Source: Chlamydiales bacterium
GTDB lineage: Bacteria > Chlamydiota > Chlamydiia > Chlamydiales > JAAKFR01
Assembly (NCBI GenBank): GCA_020831465.1
Contig: JAFIGI010000025.1
Span: 1-64,000 of the forward strand
DNA length: 64,000 nucleotides
Direction: 5' to 3'
How positions within the stretch are numbered: the stretch's first letter is position 1; the number at the start of each line of letters is the position of its first letter. The translations under genes were made by a program, and so were the position numbers. Shown here one piece after another: positions 44,535-54,304 of this stretch. The notes beneath the pieces were generated by a model. It saw nothing but the letters and a program-made list of their open reading frames with translations. It was not told the DNA's origin and did no database searches.

Positions 44535-46976
44535 TTGGACAAAAAACAACAAGAAGCTCTTGAAGCTGAATTAGAAGAGGCTATTGAAGAGTCGCTCGAG
44601 GAGAGTAATGAACCCAAAAAACAGCTTCCGAATGAGCTCTATCTCTTGCCGATCAACAGGCGGCCTTTCTTCCCGGGAATGGCGGCTCCTATTCTAATTG
44701 AACAGGGCCCTTATTACGAAGTGCTGAAAAATATCGCCAAATCGGATGAAAAGTATGTCGCGCTTGTGCTGACCAAAAAGGAGAATGCGGACATCTATAA
44801 GGTCGGCTTTTCCGGACTCTATCGCGTTGGCGTGTTGGCGCGGATTTTACGCATTATTCCAATGGATGGAGGGGGAGCCCAGGTCGTGCTGAATATGGAA
44901 GAGCGGCTTGAGATTAAAAAGCCGACTAAAGGAAAGCACTTAAAAGCGGAAATCCTCTATCACCCGGATTCGAAAGAGATAACAGACGAACTCAAAGCCT
45001 ATTCGATCAACATCGTCTCAGTGATCAAAGAGCTTTTAAAACTCAATCCGCTCTTCAAGGAAGAGTTGCAGATTTTCCTGGGCCACTCCGATTTTACTGA
45101 GCCGGGAAAATTGGCTGATTTTGCTGTTGCGCTGACCACTGCGACGCGTGAAGAGTTGCAAGAGATCCTCGAATCGTTCGACATGCCGACCCGCATCGAT
45201 AAAGCGCTCGCCTTATTGAAAAAAGAGCTCGACCTGAGCCGCCTGCAAAGCAGCATCAACCAGAAAATCGAAGCGACGATCACCAAAAGCCAAAAGGAGT
45301 ATTTCCTACGCGAACAACTGAAGACGATCAAACGCGAATTGGGGATGGAGCGCGAGGAGAAGTCGATCGACAGCGAAAAATTTGAAGCGCGCTTAAAAAA
45401 AAGGGAGGTTCCCCTCCCTGCGATGGAGACTATTCAAGAAGAGATCGACAAGCTGCAAACACTCGATTCGGCTTCGGCAGAATATACCGTCTGCCGCAAC
45501 TATCTCGATTGGCTCACGATCGTCCCCTGGGGGATCAACAGCAAAGAGCGCCACGACTTGAAAAAAGCCGAAGCGATCCTGCATAAGGACCATTACGGTC
45601 TTGAAGAGATTAAACAACGGATCCTGGAATTGATCAGTGTCGGGAAATTAACCGGAGGCTTGAAGGGAAGCATCATCTGCCTCGTCGGCCCCCCGGGCTG
45701 CGGAAAAACAAGTATTGGCAAGACGATAGCTCGCGCCTTAAACCGGAAGTTTTTCCGCTTCTCCGTCGGAGGAATGCGCGACGAGGCCGAAATCAAAGGA
45801 CACCGCCGCACTTATGTCGGGGCGATGCCCGGTAAACTCGTCCAGGCTTTGAAGCAGTGCCAAACTATGAATCCGGTGATCATGATCGACGAGGTCGACA
45901 AGATGGGGATGAGCTACCACGGCGACCCTTCGGCTGCGCTTTTGGAAGTGCTCGACCCGGAACAGAACCGCGATTTCCTAGACCATTATCTAGACGTGAG
46001 GGTCGACCTATCAAATGTGCTCTTCGTTGTGACGGCGAACATGATCGATACGATCCCCGAGCCGCTTCTCGACCGAATGGAGGTGCTCCGTCTCTCCGGC
46101 TACATCATGGAAGAAAAGGTACAGATCGCGAAAAAATACTTAATTCCTAGAGCCCGCAAACAGATGGGACTTAGCGCCAATGACGTCGCATTCACGCTCG
46201 ACTCGCTCCGCGCGATCATCAACGGATATGCGCGCGAAGCGGGCGTGCGCAGCTTAGAGAACCACATCAAGAAGATCTTGCGCAAAGTGGCGCTCGAGAT
46301 TGTCAAAGAGCGGGAGAAGGGTCGGCGAAAGAAAGAGGCAAAGCACAGCATCACAAAGAGTAATCTCGCTGAATATTTAGGCAAGCCGATCTTTTTGAGC
46401 GACCGTTTTTACGAACGTACCCCTGTTGGTGTAGCGACCGGTTTGGCGTGGACCTCCCACGGCGGGGCGACGCTTTACATAGAGGCGATAAAAACGGCTT
46501 CCGACCGTACTGAGATGACCTTGACAGGACAAGCGGGAGAGGTAATGCGCGAATCCTCTCAAATCGCCTGGAGCTATTTGCACAGCGCCATTCACAAATA
46601 CGCCCCGGGTTACACCTTCTTCGAAAAATCTCAAGTGCACATCCACATTCCGGAGGGAGCGACTCCTAAAGATGGCCCATCAGCAGGCACTACTATGGTC
46701 GCCGCTCTTTTATCGCTTCTTCTCGACACCCCTGTCTTGAACAACCTCGGCATGACCGGAGAGATTACCCTTACAGGCCGCATTCTGGGCGTTGGAGGGA
46801 TCAGGGAAAAACTGATCGCAGCGCGCCGGTCAGGTTTGGATGTCCTGATTTTTCCAAAAGACAACATGCGTGATTACGATGAGCTTCCCGACTACCTGAA
46901 AACAGGACTCGAAGTCCACTTTGTCGAGCACTTTGACGAGATCTTCCACATCGCCTTCCCGGAGGCTAATGAATGA
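44535..46976 (+). CDS. lon: ATP-dependent protease Lon
   Basis: Cytosolic AAA+ protease for damaged and regulatory proteins, 813 residues. LON substrate-binding domain (about 30-230: NELYLLPINRRPFFPGM), coiled middle region, AAA+ module with Walker A GPPGCGKTS and Walker B VIMIDEVDKM, and protease domain with the catalytic Ser in KDGPSAGTTM and Lys in IREKLIAARRSG. The start is a TTG at 44535 with ggag five bases upstream; the first in-frame ATG falls inside the conserved domain, so TTG is the likely true start. Overlaps the next gene by 4 bp. Confidence 0.96.
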   Translation: MDKKQQEALEAELEEAIEESLEESNEPKKQLPNELYLLPINRRPFFPGMAAPILIEQGPYYEVLKNIAKSDEKYVALVLTKKENADIYKVGFSGLYRVGVLARILRIIPMDGGGAQVVLNMEERLEIKKPTKGKHLKAEILYHPDSKEITDELKAYSINIVSVIKELLKLNPLFKEELQIFLGHSDFTEPGKLADFAVALTTATREELQEILESFDMPTRIDKALALLKKELDLSRLQSSINQKIEATITKSQKEYFLREQLKTIKRELGMEREEKSIDSEKFEARLKKREVPLPAMETIQEEIDKLQTLDSASAEYTVCRNYLDWLTIVPWGINSKERHDLKKAEAILHKDHYGLEEIKQRILELISVGKLTGGLKGSIICLVGPPGCGKTSIGKTIARALNRKFFRFSVGGMRDEAEIKGHRRTYVGAMPGKLVQALKQCQTMNPVIMIDEVDKMGMSYHGDPSAALLEVLDPEQNRDFLDHYLDVRVDLSNVLFVVTANMIDTIPEPLLDRMEVLRLSGYIMEEKVQIAKKYLIPRARKQMGLSANDVAFTLDSLRAIINGYAREAGVRSLENHIKKILRKVALEIVKEREKGRRKKEAKHSITKSNLAEYLGKPIFLSDRFYERTPVGVATGLAWTSHGGATLYIEAIKTASDRTEMTLTGQAGEVMRESSQIAWSYLHSAIHKYAPGYTFFEKSQVHIHIPEGATPKDGPSAGTTMVAALLSLLLDTPVLNNLGMTGEITLTGRILGVGGIREKLIAARRSGLDVLIFPKDNMRDYDELPDYLKTGLEVHFVEHFDEIFHIAFPEANE

Positions 46977-47482
46977 CCTCCTGGACGCAATACAGCCAAT
47001 CCAAAACCATCCCGCCTGACCGGTTAGCCGAGAAGGCAGCGCAGATCCGCATCGAGGGAAAATCGATTGCAACCTTGAACGGATCGTTCGACCTGCTCCA
47101 CGCCGGCCATATGTACATGATCTACGAAGCTTCGAAGAGAGCGGATGTATTGATCCTTGCCGTGAACAGCGATGAATCGGTGTGCGCCTATAAAGGCCCT
47201 GAGAGACCCATTGTCCCCCTCCCCTACCGCATGGAAATCCTTACGGCGCTCGCATTTGTCGACTTCGTTACCTGGTTTGACGAAACCGATCCCCGCTCTA
47301 TACTTGAAGTCATTCGACCAGATGTCCACGTCAACGGCGAAGAGTATGGAGAGGATTGTATTGAAGCCGAAGTTGTCAAAAAGAATGGAGGTAAGCTCCA
47401 CCTTGTAGACCGGATTCCCGGGCTGGCTACCTCCGAAATCATTAAACGAATAGAAGGTTTGCAAAAAAGCACATGCGTTTGA
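46973..47482 (+). CDS. HldE C-terminal-type nucleotidyltransferase
   Basis: 169-residue member of the RfaE2/HldE-C cytidylyltransferase family, which activates heptose 1-phosphate with a nucleotide for LPS core synthesis. Motifs: LNGSFDLLHAGHMYMI (HxGH), NSDESV, and GLATSEIIKRI near the end. The kinase domain of bifunctional HldE is absent here. Starts in a 4-bp overlap with lon and overlaps the rhomboid gene by 10 bp. Chlamydial LPS is heptose-poor, so the sugar substrate is uncertain. Confidence 0.88.
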   Translation: MTSWTQYSQSKTIPPDRLAEKAAQIRIEGKSIATLNGSFDLLHAGHMYMIYEASKRADVLILAVNSDESVCAYKGPERPIVPLPYRMEILTALAFVDFVTWFDETDPRSILEVIRPDVHVNGEEYGEDCIEAEVVKKNGGKLHLVDRIPGLATSEIIKRIEGLQKSTCV

Positions 47483-48627
47483 TCTGTACGATCAACACCT
47501 TTGAAACGGATGAAAACCCTTACGAATTCTCGTACTATCTGACGAGCCAAGGGGTAGATAACCAGTGCGAAGAACTTTCGGATGAAAACTACCGCATCTG
47601 GGTTTACGAGGAGGACCAGGTTGACAAAGCCCATTCCTTCTATCAAGAGTATAAAACCCATCCTCATGATCCGCGCTACCGGGTTCGTTATGAGACGGCA
47701 TCGCGGGCCACGCACGAGCAGCTCGAGGATGAGCCCGAATTAAAAGCGCGGCCCCCCAGGCGCCGCCTTCTCTCCCCCGCCCCTTACGGCCCGGTCTCCA
47801 TCCTGGTTCTATTGATTGTCGCTCTTCTCTTTATATGGGCTCAAATCCAACGCGAAACCGTCATTCCCCCTCAAATTTCCGGCATTATCCAAGCCCCTAT
47901 CCTCGCCCCAATCGAAAGAGAGCTGATTTACGACTACCCTCCCTACTTCCAAGAGCGCGATAGGCTCTTCACAATTTATACACCTAAGGAGATCGAAGAA
48001 GAAAAACCGCCTCCCCCTGAAGCGCTCGAGCTGATCCGGGAATTGCGCGGCTCCACTACATGGATGGGAATCTACGACCCCATTGTCAGGGCGATCCGCA
48101 CTCCCGACCAGCCTCTTCGCCTTGACGGGCCGCTATTCGTCAAAATTTCGGAAGGGGAGATTTGGAGGATCGTCACCCCTGCATTCCTTCATTTCGACCT
48201 GCTCCACATCTTTTTTAACGTCCTCTGGTTTATCCTTCTCGGAAACCAGATCGAATTCCGCCTTGGATGGCTGCGTTATTCCCTTCTGATCGTTGCCTCC
48301 GCGATTGTTTCGAATACCTCTCAGTATTTGATGAGCGGCCCTTTCTTCATGGGCCTCTCCGGGGTCGTCTGCGCTCTCGCTGCATTTATCTGGGCCCGGC
48401 AGCAAGTCGCTCCCTGGGAGGGATATCTACTCCACCGCTTCACACTCATCTTTCTCGCAATTTTCGTCATCGGAATGTTTCTGCTCCAAACCGTCTTTTT
48501 CTTTTTGCAGATCGCAGGCACATTCGAAGCGGCGATCGGGATTGCGAATACTGCACACTTGACCGGTGCCTTGGTCGGCTACCTTCTCGGCCGCATGCGC
48601 TTTTTTTCAATCAGACGCCAGAAATAA
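47473..48627 (+). CDS. rhomboid-family intramembrane serine protease
   Basis: 384 residues. An N-terminal cytosolic GlpG-like domain (about 1-90, ICTINTFETDENPYEFSYYL), a transmembrane helix at about 100-120, a polar linker, and a C-terminal rhomboid core of six hydrophobic segments. Catalytic Ser in MGLSGVVCALA and catalytic His in NTAHLTGALVGYLLG; the HFDLLHIFFNVLW segment is the conserved helix 2. An active intramembrane protease is expected; substrates unknown. Confidence 0.93.
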   Translation: MRLICTINTFETDENPYEFSYYLTSQGVDNQCEELSDENYRIWVYEEDQVDKAHSFYQEYKTHPHDPRYRVRYETASRATHEQLEDEPELKARPPRRRLLSPAPYGPVSILVLLIVALLFIWAQIQRETVIPPQISGIIQAPILAPIERELIYDYPPYFQERDRLFTIYTPKEIEEEKPPPPEALELIRELRGSTTWMGIYDPIVRAIRTPDQPLRLDGPLFVKISEGEIWRIVTPAFLHFDLLHIFFNVLWFILLGNQIEFRLGWLRYSLLIVASAIVSNTSQYLMSGPFFMGLSGVVCALAAFIWARQQVAPWEGYLLHRFTLIFLAIFVIGMFLLQTVFFFLQIAGTFEAAIGIANTAHLTGALVGYLLGRMRFFSIRRQK

Positions 48628-48660
48628 AATTTTATTAACAAAAAATTAATACTATTTGTT

Positions 48661-48666
48661 TATAAT
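48661..48666 (+). promoter_or_regulatory. possible -10 box for the 48698 gene
   Basis: TATAAT lies 32 bp before the ATG in a strongly AT-rich spacer after the rhomboid gene; the best -35 match (ttaaca, 48635-48640) is 20 bp away, a little far. Confidence 0.3.
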
Positions 48667-48697
48667 TTGTCTTATAAACTAAAATAAGGAAGTTATA

Positions 48698-49057
48698 ATG
48701 TTTGTTACACAGAAATCTGGAACAGAACATCTTAGTTTGTTTCCTGAGGAGCAAAAAAATTTTCAGAAGAAGTTAGAGAGCAATGAAGCCTCCGCTCTAA
48801 AAACCTGGATTATCGCTTCTGCCTTCCTTCTATTGATCGGAACCCTGTTCGCATTTGGTTTGGAGTTTGGTCTCCTCCCCTTCTTAGAAACGGCAAGCGC
48901 AATTTATCTAGGTGGTATTGGTATTATCGGTTTTTCTACTTTTTTAGGTGCAATCATGGGTGCCCATTATTGTAAAATGAAGCACAATAAAATCGTATCT
49001 GAGATACCTTTAGTTAAAGAGATGCAGGAGAATCAGCCCTCAAAAATAGTTAAGTGA
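48698..49057 (+). CDS. small two-helix membrane protein (Inc-like)
   Basis: Unrecognised 119-residue protein: about 35 charged residues, then two hydrophobic segments (around 38-60 and 68-92) separated by a short loop (EFGLLPFLET) and a basic C-terminal tail. Ribosome site aagga precedes the ATG. Layout of a minimal inclusion membrane protein. It stands next to a second such gene in an AT-rich insertion between the rhomboid and rnz genes. Confidence 0.6.
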   Translation: MFVTQKSGTEHLSLFPEEQKNFQKKLESNEASALKTWIIASAFLLLIGTLFAFGLEFGLLPFLETASAIYLGGIGIIGFSTFLGAIMGAHYCKMKHNKIVSEIPLVKEMQENQPSKIVK

Positions 49058-49125
49058 ATCTTAATATCAATTTAACAATTGAATGAGATAATAATAACAG
49101 GCAAGAAAACATAAGGTCATTGATT

Positions 49126-49464
49126 ATGGTTCAACCTACTATTAGTAAAGCAGAAGGTATACAACTCACTCCAAATCAGAGCGAGGGGCGAAAAAAAATC
49201 GAGCGGCTGGAAATGGCAATCCGCATCACAGGGATTGCATGCCTTGCTCTCTTTGCGCTCACGATCGTCTTCTTGGGGCTCGCCCAAGCGGACTACATCC
49301 ACCCTGTGGCCGCATTGATTTCTTTTTCTGCGATTATACCTCTAATTGCGGTAATCAAAGCCCTAGACACATGCCAGCTTTCGGTTGCTAAAAAGCACAA
49401 AATAGATTTAGAGACTTTGCACAAAGTTATAAGTAGGCAATTTTGTCTATTTTGTAGTTCGTAA
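49126..49464 (+). CDS. small two-helix membrane protein (Inc-like)
   Basis: Unrecognised 112-residue protein. The ATG at 49126 (MVQPTISKAEG) is preferred to a TTG two codons earlier. About 32 polar residues, then hydrophobic segments near 34-54 and 61-82, then a basic tail ending CLFCSS. Its first residues (MVQPT) resemble those of the Inc-like gene at 43396 (MVQAT), possibly a shared secretion-signal style or chance. Confidence 0.6.
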   Translation: MVQPTISKAEGIQLTPNQSEGRKKIERLEMAIRITGIACLALFALTIVFLGLAQADYIHPVAALISFSAIIPLIAVIKALDTCQLSVAKKHKIDLETLHKVISRQFCLFCSS

Positions 49465-49539
49465 TCCTTAGTTTGCAAGAGAAAGAGATCGAAAAAGATT
49501 GACTTTACCTCTTAAGACCGCGTATCTTTTTCTGCTTTT

Positions 49540-50451
49540 ATGAGCGTGCGCGATCTTACCATACTTGGCTCATCAAGCCAGCAGCCCACCCGGAAACGCA
49601 ATCACGGAGCCTATCTCTTTCGCTGGAATGAAGAGGGGCTTCTTTTCGATCCGGGCGAAGGGACTCAGCGTCAATTCATTTTTGCAAATATCGCCCCCAC
49701 TTGCGTGACCCGCATCTTTGTCAGCCATTTCCACGGCGACCACTGCCTAGGATTGGGTTCGATGTTAATGCGGCTCAATCTCGACAAGGTGACCCATCCG
49801 ATCCATTGCTACTACCCCGCCTCAGGAAAAAAATACTTCGACCGCCTCCGCTACGGAACGATCTATCATGAGACGATCGATGTTGTCGAGCATCCCGTTT
49901 CGGAAGCGGGAGTGGTCGAAGATGATGGCCGCTTTCGGATCGAGGCCGCTTTTTTAGATCATGGGGTAGACAATCTTGCCTGGCGGATTACGGAACCGGA
50001 TACAAGAAAGTTCAAGAGGGAGAAACTAAAAGAATTTGGAGTTGAAGGCCCTCTTGTCAAGGAACTTGAGAAAAAAGGAGTCTTGGAGGTAAAGGGCAAG
50101 CGCGTGGCGCTTGATGAGGTCAGTTATATCCGCAAGGGAGAGAGCATAGCCATTGTAAGCGACACGCGACCTTGTTTAAGCGCAATCGAGATCTCAAGAG
50201 GTACCAAGCTTCTGCTTTGCGAAAGCACATATCTGGAAGAACACCGAGAGCTTGCGAAAAAACACTACCACTTAACCGCCAGACAGGCCGCAACGATCGC
50301 TCATGAGGCAGAGGCCGAAAGGCTTATCCTGACCCATTTTTCGGCTCGCTACCTCAATGTCCGGGACTTCGAAAAAGAAGCGCGGGAAGTCTTCCCCAAC
50401 ACCGAAGCAGCCGAGGATATGAAGGTTTTCCCGTTTCCCCGCAATGTTTGA
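49540..50451 (+). CDS. rnz: ribonuclease Z
   Basis: Endonuclease that trims tRNA 3' trailers, needed here because chlamydial tRNA genes mostly lack encoded CCA. 303 residues, metallo-beta-lactamase fold with [11 protein letters not shown] (zinc/catalytic), LDHGVDN, the SDTRPC motif and [10 protein letters not shown]. The N-terminal [17 protein letters not shown] is typical of bacterial RNase Z. Followed by xerC as in Chlamydia. Confidence 0.95.
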   Translation: MSVRDLTILGSSSQQPTRKRNHGAYLFRWNEEGLLFDPGEGTQRQFIFANIAPTCVTRIFVSHFHGDHCLGLGSMLMRLNLDKVTHPIHCYYPASGKKYFDRLRYGTIYHETIDVVEHPVSEAGVVEDDGRFRIEAAFLDHGVDNLAWRITEPDTRKFKREKLKEFGVEGPLVKELEKKGVLEVKGKRVALDEVSYIRKGESIAIVSDTRPCLSAIEISRGTKLLLCESTYLEEHRELAKKHYHLTARQAATIAHEAEAERLILTHFSARYLNVRDFEKEAREVFPNTEAAEDMKVFPFPRNV

Positions 50452-50482
50452 CAATTAAGCCCTTTTCATAGAATTTTATCTT

Positions 50483-51457
50483 ATGATTAAGGCGGCTTAT
50501 CAGTTTCTGGAATACTTGGGGAGCATTAAAAACGCATCCGATCATACCATCCGGAACTATGCAATCGACCTAAATGCCTTGAAAAGCTTCCTTGAAAAGG
50601 ATCTTCCTCCCGAAAGGCGGCCGGAAAAAATCCGCTTCGACCGCGCTTATAGTGAAAGAGAGACGAGCCGCGACCACCACTTATCCCTGGCACAAATCGA
50701 CCGAAAAGTCCTACGCAGCTTCCTCGCGAGTTTGGTCGAAAAGAGCACCCAAAAACGGACGGTCGTCCGGCGCCTCTCTTCTTTGCGCACCTTTTTCAAG
50801 TTCTGCGTCCGCCAAAAGCTGCTGGAGAAAAGCCCCGCGGAAGAGCTGGAGAGCCCCAGGCTTGAGAAGCGCATCCCCCTCTCCCTTACCTACGACCAAA
50901 TCCAGCACCTCTTTGATCAACCTGACACAAGCTGCTACTTAGGTTATCGCGACCGGTGCATCATGGAGCTCTTTTACAGTTCGGGATTACGCGTCAGCGA
51001 ACTGGTCGCGCTCAACAGAGCCGACTTTGATAGGGAATCGCTCCTCGTAAGGCTAAAAGGGAAAGGAAAGAAGGAGCGGGTCATTCCGATCACAAAAAAT
51101 GCAGCCGACTGGATCGTTTCCTATCTCGAACATCCCGAGCGTCACAAGGATATGGACGGCCACCTTGCCCAGGCTGATCCCAATGCGATCTTCCTCAACC
51201 GCCTCGGGACGCGGCTGACTACCCGCTCGGTCGACAGGAAATTCGACAAATATTTGACGGCTAGTGGCCTAGCAGGGAAGGTAACCCCTCATACCATTCG
51301 TCACACGATCGCGACCCACTGGCTGGAGAATGGGATGGATTTAAAAACCATCCAGCTTTTGCTCGGCCACACCTCGCTTGCAACCACAACGATTTATACG
51401 CACGTCTCTCCTAAACTCAAGAAAGAGGTCTACGACAAGACACACCCACGCGCATAG
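50483..51457 (+). CDS. xerC: tyrosine recombinase XerC
   Basis: Site-specific recombinase that resolves chromosome dimers at dif together with XerD. 324 residues. SAM-like N-terminal domain, then the catalytic set: Arg in SSGLRVSELVAL, Lys in LKGKGKKERVI, HxxR in TPHTIRHTIATHWL, His in LLGHTSLATT and nucleophile Tyr in IYTHVS. It may be XerC rather than XerD by position (CT347). Confidence 0.93.
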   Translation: MIKAAYQFLEYLGSIKNASDHTIRNYAIDLNALKSFLEKDLPPERRPEKIRFDRAYSERETSRDHHLSLAQIDRKVLRSFLASLVEKSTQKRTVVRRLSSLRTFFKFCVRQKLLEKSPAEELESPRLEKRIPLSLTYDQIQHLFDQPDTSCYLGYRDRCIMELFYSSGLRVSELVALNRADFDRESLLVRLKGKGKKERVIPITKNAADWIVSYLEHPERHKDMDGHLAQADPNAIFLNRLGTRLTTRSVDRKFDKYLTASGLAGKVTPHTIRHTIATHWLENGMDLKTIQLLLGHTSLATTTIYTHVSPKLKKEVYDKTHPRA

Positions 51458-51469
51458 AAAACCCTTCTT

Positions 51470-51540
51470 TTTTTACACTAATGTTGTAAAAAATCCATCC
51501 TTTTTTACATAATCAATCAAAAAAAGGAAGGATATTTTAC
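51470..51540 (+). promoter_or_regulatory. paired A/T hairpins before the DUF4143 ATPase gene
   Basis: Two hairpins in tandem: ttttttaca / tgtaaaaaa (51470-51492) and atccatcctttttt / aaaaaaaggaaggat (51493-51533). The second contains the ribosome site aggaagg of the next gene (ATG 51541) in its right arm, so ribosome access may depend on its opening. The first could terminate xerC transcription. Confidence 0.45.
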
Positions 51541-52695
51541 ATGCCAAGCTTTAAACGGTTTTTTCAAGCCCCTGAAAAGCATAGTTTTTTCCTTTTCGGT
51601 CCCCGGGGGACCGGAAAGTCGACATGGGTCAAAAAGCACTATCCAAAAGCCCTCTATTTAGACCTTTTAATGTCAGATATCCGCCGACGCTATGAATCTC
51701 ATCCCGAGGAATTAGCAAAAGCTGTCGCCGCTCTTGGGGATGGAAATCAAGTGGTTATCGATGAAATCCAAAAGATACCCGATCTGTTATCTATCGTTCA
51801 TGCTCTCATTGAAGAAAAAAGAGGAATTCAATTTATTCTTACCGGCTCAAGCTCAAGAAAGCTGAAAAAAAAAGGAGTCGATCTTCTAGCCGGTAGGGCC
51901 ATAAACAAAGAGATGCATCCATTCATTGCTTCTGAGCTCCAAGAAACATTCGACCTTGCAAAGGCATTAAAGTACGGAATGCTGCCGCTTATTTGGGAAG
52001 AAAAGGATCCGGCAGAAGTTTTGGAGTCCTACGTCAACCTCTATGTTCTCGAAGAGGTGCAATATGAAGGATTGGTCCGTAATATTGGGAATTTTGCCCG
52101 TTTCTTATCCACAATAGCCTTATCGCACGGATCTCTTCTGAATCTCACAAATATTTCAAGAGAATGCGAAGTTAAACGTTCGACTACAGAAAACTTCTTG
52201 GGTATTTTACGAGACTTGCTCCTCTCCTATGAAATTCCGGTTTTTTCTAAACGGGCAAAAAGGATATTGACATCCCATTCAAAATTTTATCTTTTTGACA
52301 GCGGTGTTTATCGGGTAATGAGAAAAATGGGACCTTTGGACAGCCGCAGTGAAGTGAATGGGAGCGCATTGGAGGGATTGGTTTTACAGCATTTAAAAGC
52401 ATGGTGCTCTTATTCAAAGGGAAAATATGAAATTTTTTATTGGCGTACGAAAGCCGGTTTGGAGGTCGATTTTATTATTTACGGCGATGACGGTTTTTGG
52501 GCAATAGAAGTCAAAAATTCAGAAACTCTTTCACCAAAAGATTTGAGGGGATTGAAACATTTCATCGAAGATTATCCCGAATGCAAGCCTGTTCTGCTTT
52601 ACCGGGGAAAATTTAAATTATTGGAAGACAATATTCTGTGCATTCCATGCGAGGTATTTTTGAAGCAGTTGGTTCCAAACGAGAGATTGGCTTAA
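51541..52695 (+). CDS. AAA ATPase with DUF4143 domain
   Basis: 384-residue P-loop ATPase of the mobile DUF4143 family found widely in bacteria and archaea. Walker A FGPRGTGKSTW near residue 20, Walker B VVIDEIQKIP, sensor ILTGSSSRKLKKKG, then the DUF4143 part with a PD-(D/E)xK-nuclease-like end (WRTKAGLEVDFII, AIEVKNS). Role unknown; such genes spread horizontally. It splits xerC from the ABC-F gene, which are adjacent in Chlamydia, so it is probably an acquired insertion. Confidence 0.9.
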   Translation: MPSFKRFFQAPEKHSFFLFGPRGTGKSTWVKKHYPKALYLDLLMSDIRRRYESHPEELAKAVAALGDGNQVVIDEIQKIPDLLSIVHALIEEKRGIQFILTGSSSRKLKKKGVDLLAGRAINKEMHPFIASELQETFDLAKALKYGMLPLIWEEKDPAEVLESYVNLYVLEEVQYEGLVRNIGNFARFLSTIALSHGSLLNLTNISRECEVKRSTTENFLGILRDLLLSYEIPVFSKRAKRILTSHSKFYLFDSGVYRVMRKMGPLDSRSEVNGSALEGLVLQHLKAWCSYSKGKYEIFYWRTKAGLEVDFIIYGDDGFWAIEVKNSETLSPKDLRGLKHFIEDYPECKPVLLYRGKFKLLEDNILCIPCEVFLKQLVPNERLA

Positions 52696-52723
52696 TTTTT
52701 TCGGTTTGTTATTCTTTTCCGCT

Positions 52724-54304
52724 ATGAGTATCACTTTAGACAATATTTCAAAGAGTTTCGGAAGCCGGGCTCTTTTCAACGATGTTACAGTTACCTTCAA
52801 CCCGGGAAATCGATATGGATTGACCGGACCGAACGGGTCGGGAAAATCGACTCTGCTGCGTATCATCATGGGGTTGATCGAGCCCACAAGCGGAACGGTT
52901 ACCCTGCCTGAACGGGTAGGGATGCTCAAGCAAAATATCGAGGACTTTCGCAATATGGTAGTGCTCGATGTGGTGGTCATGGGCAACACTCGTCTTTGGG
53001 AAGCGTTGAAAGAGCGCGAGAGGCTTTACGAAGTCGAAATCACAGATGAGGTCGGCATGCGGCTCGGCGAGCTTGAAGAGATCGTCGCCGACGAAGATGG
53101 TTACGTGGCGGAAGCAAATGCTGAACTGCTTCTCGTGGGGGCGGGTATCCCGGTTGAGCTGCATCAACAGAAGATGAGCTCCATCCCGACCGACATGCAA
53201 TTCCGGGCTCTTTTGTGCCAAGCGCTCTTCGGAAATCCGCAAGCCCTCCTTCTCGATGAGCCGACAAACCACCTCGACTTGGAATCGATCGGATGGCTGG
53301 AGAATTTCTTTCATAACTACACGGGAACGCTAATCGTGGTGAGCCACGACCGCCACTTTCTCAACTCGGTCACAACGCATATTGCCGATATCGACTACGA
53401 CACGATTATCGTCTACCCGGGCAACTACGACCAGATGTTGCTCACAAAGACGTCGGTTAGAGAAAGAAGCGAAGCGGATGCGCGCTCCAAAGAGAAGAAA
53501 ATCTCCCAACTTAAGGAGTTCGTCGCCCGTTTCGGCGCCGGCACACGAGCCTCGCAAGTGCAGTCGCGCTTGCGGGAGATCGAGAGGCTGCAACCCCAAG
53601 ATCTGAAAAAATCAAATATCCAACGCCCCTATATCCGGTTCATCCCTTCGGATAAACCGTCGGGAAAAATCGTCTGCAAAGTGGAGAATATTTCGAAAAG
53701 TTACGGCTATTTGCAGGTCATCAAGAATCTCTCTTTCGAAATTCATCGGGGAGATAAGATAGGAATCATTGGAAACAATGGACGAGGGAAGACAACGTTG
53801 ATCAAAATGATCGCGGGCGACCTAAACCCCGACGGAGGAAAAATTGAGCATGGGCATCAAGTGATCAAGAGCTATTTTCCCCAGGACCACTCTGAGCTGA
53901 TCTCGAAAGAAAATCCGCACAACGCCTTCGATTGGTTACGGGAAAAGAAGAAAGGCCTCTACGATCAGGATATCCGCAGCGCCCTTGGAAAGATGCTCTT
54001 CGGAGGCGATGACGCTTTTAAAAAAGTCGCGACTCTTTCAGGGGGAGAGACGGCTCGTTTGATTTTGGCGGGAATCATGCTCGAAGAACACAACTTCATC
54101 ATCCTTGACGAACCGAATAACCACCTCGACCTGGAGGCGGTCTCAGCCCTAGGTTGGGGGCTCGAAGAGTACAAGGGAACGGCTCTCGTAGTGAGCCATG
54201 ACAGAGAACTGATCAATCATTTTGCGACCAAAATCATTGCTTTCGAAGCCGACGGAGTGCACTTTTTTGAAGGAACACTCGATGAATATTTAACGAGACG
54301 CTGA
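52724..54304 (+). CDS. ABC-F ATPase, YbiT-like
   Basis: Ribosome-associated ABC-F translation factor, 526 residues. Two ABC domains: Walker A GPNGSGKST and GNNGRGKTT, signature motif LSGGETARL in the second, Walker B LLLDEPTNHLD and IILDEPNNHLD. The P-site linker between domains (RERSEADARSKEKK...FGAGTRASQVQSRL) resembles YbiT. ATG 52724 is chosen over a TTG 18 bp upstream. Its stop shares one base with the folE start (TGATG). Corresponds to CT348 by order. Confidence 0.93.
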   Translation: MSITLDNISKSFGSRALFNDVTVTFNPGNRYGLTGPNGSGKSTLLRIIMGLIEPTSGTVTLPERVGMLKQNIEDFRNMVVLDVVVMGNTRLWEALKERERLYEVEITDEVGMRLGELEEIVADEDGYVAEANAELLLVGAGIPVELHQQKMSSIPTDMQFRALLCQALFGNPQALLLDEPTNHLDLESIGWLENFFHNYTGTLIVVSHDRHFLNSVTTHIADIDYDTIIVYPGNYDQMLLTKTSVRERSEADARSKEKKISQLKEFVARFGAGTRASQVQSRLREIERLQPQDLKKSNIQRPYIRFIPSDKPSGKIVCKVENISKSYGYLQVIKNLSFEIHRGDKIGIIGNNGRGKTTLIKMIAGDLNPDGGKIEHGHQVIKSYFPQDHSELISKENPHNAFDWLREKKKGLYDQDIRSALGKMLFGGDDAFKKVATLSGGETARLILAGIMLEEHNFIILDEPNNHLDLEAVSALGWGLEEYKGTALVVSHDRELINHFATKIIAFEADGVHFFEGTLDEYLTRR

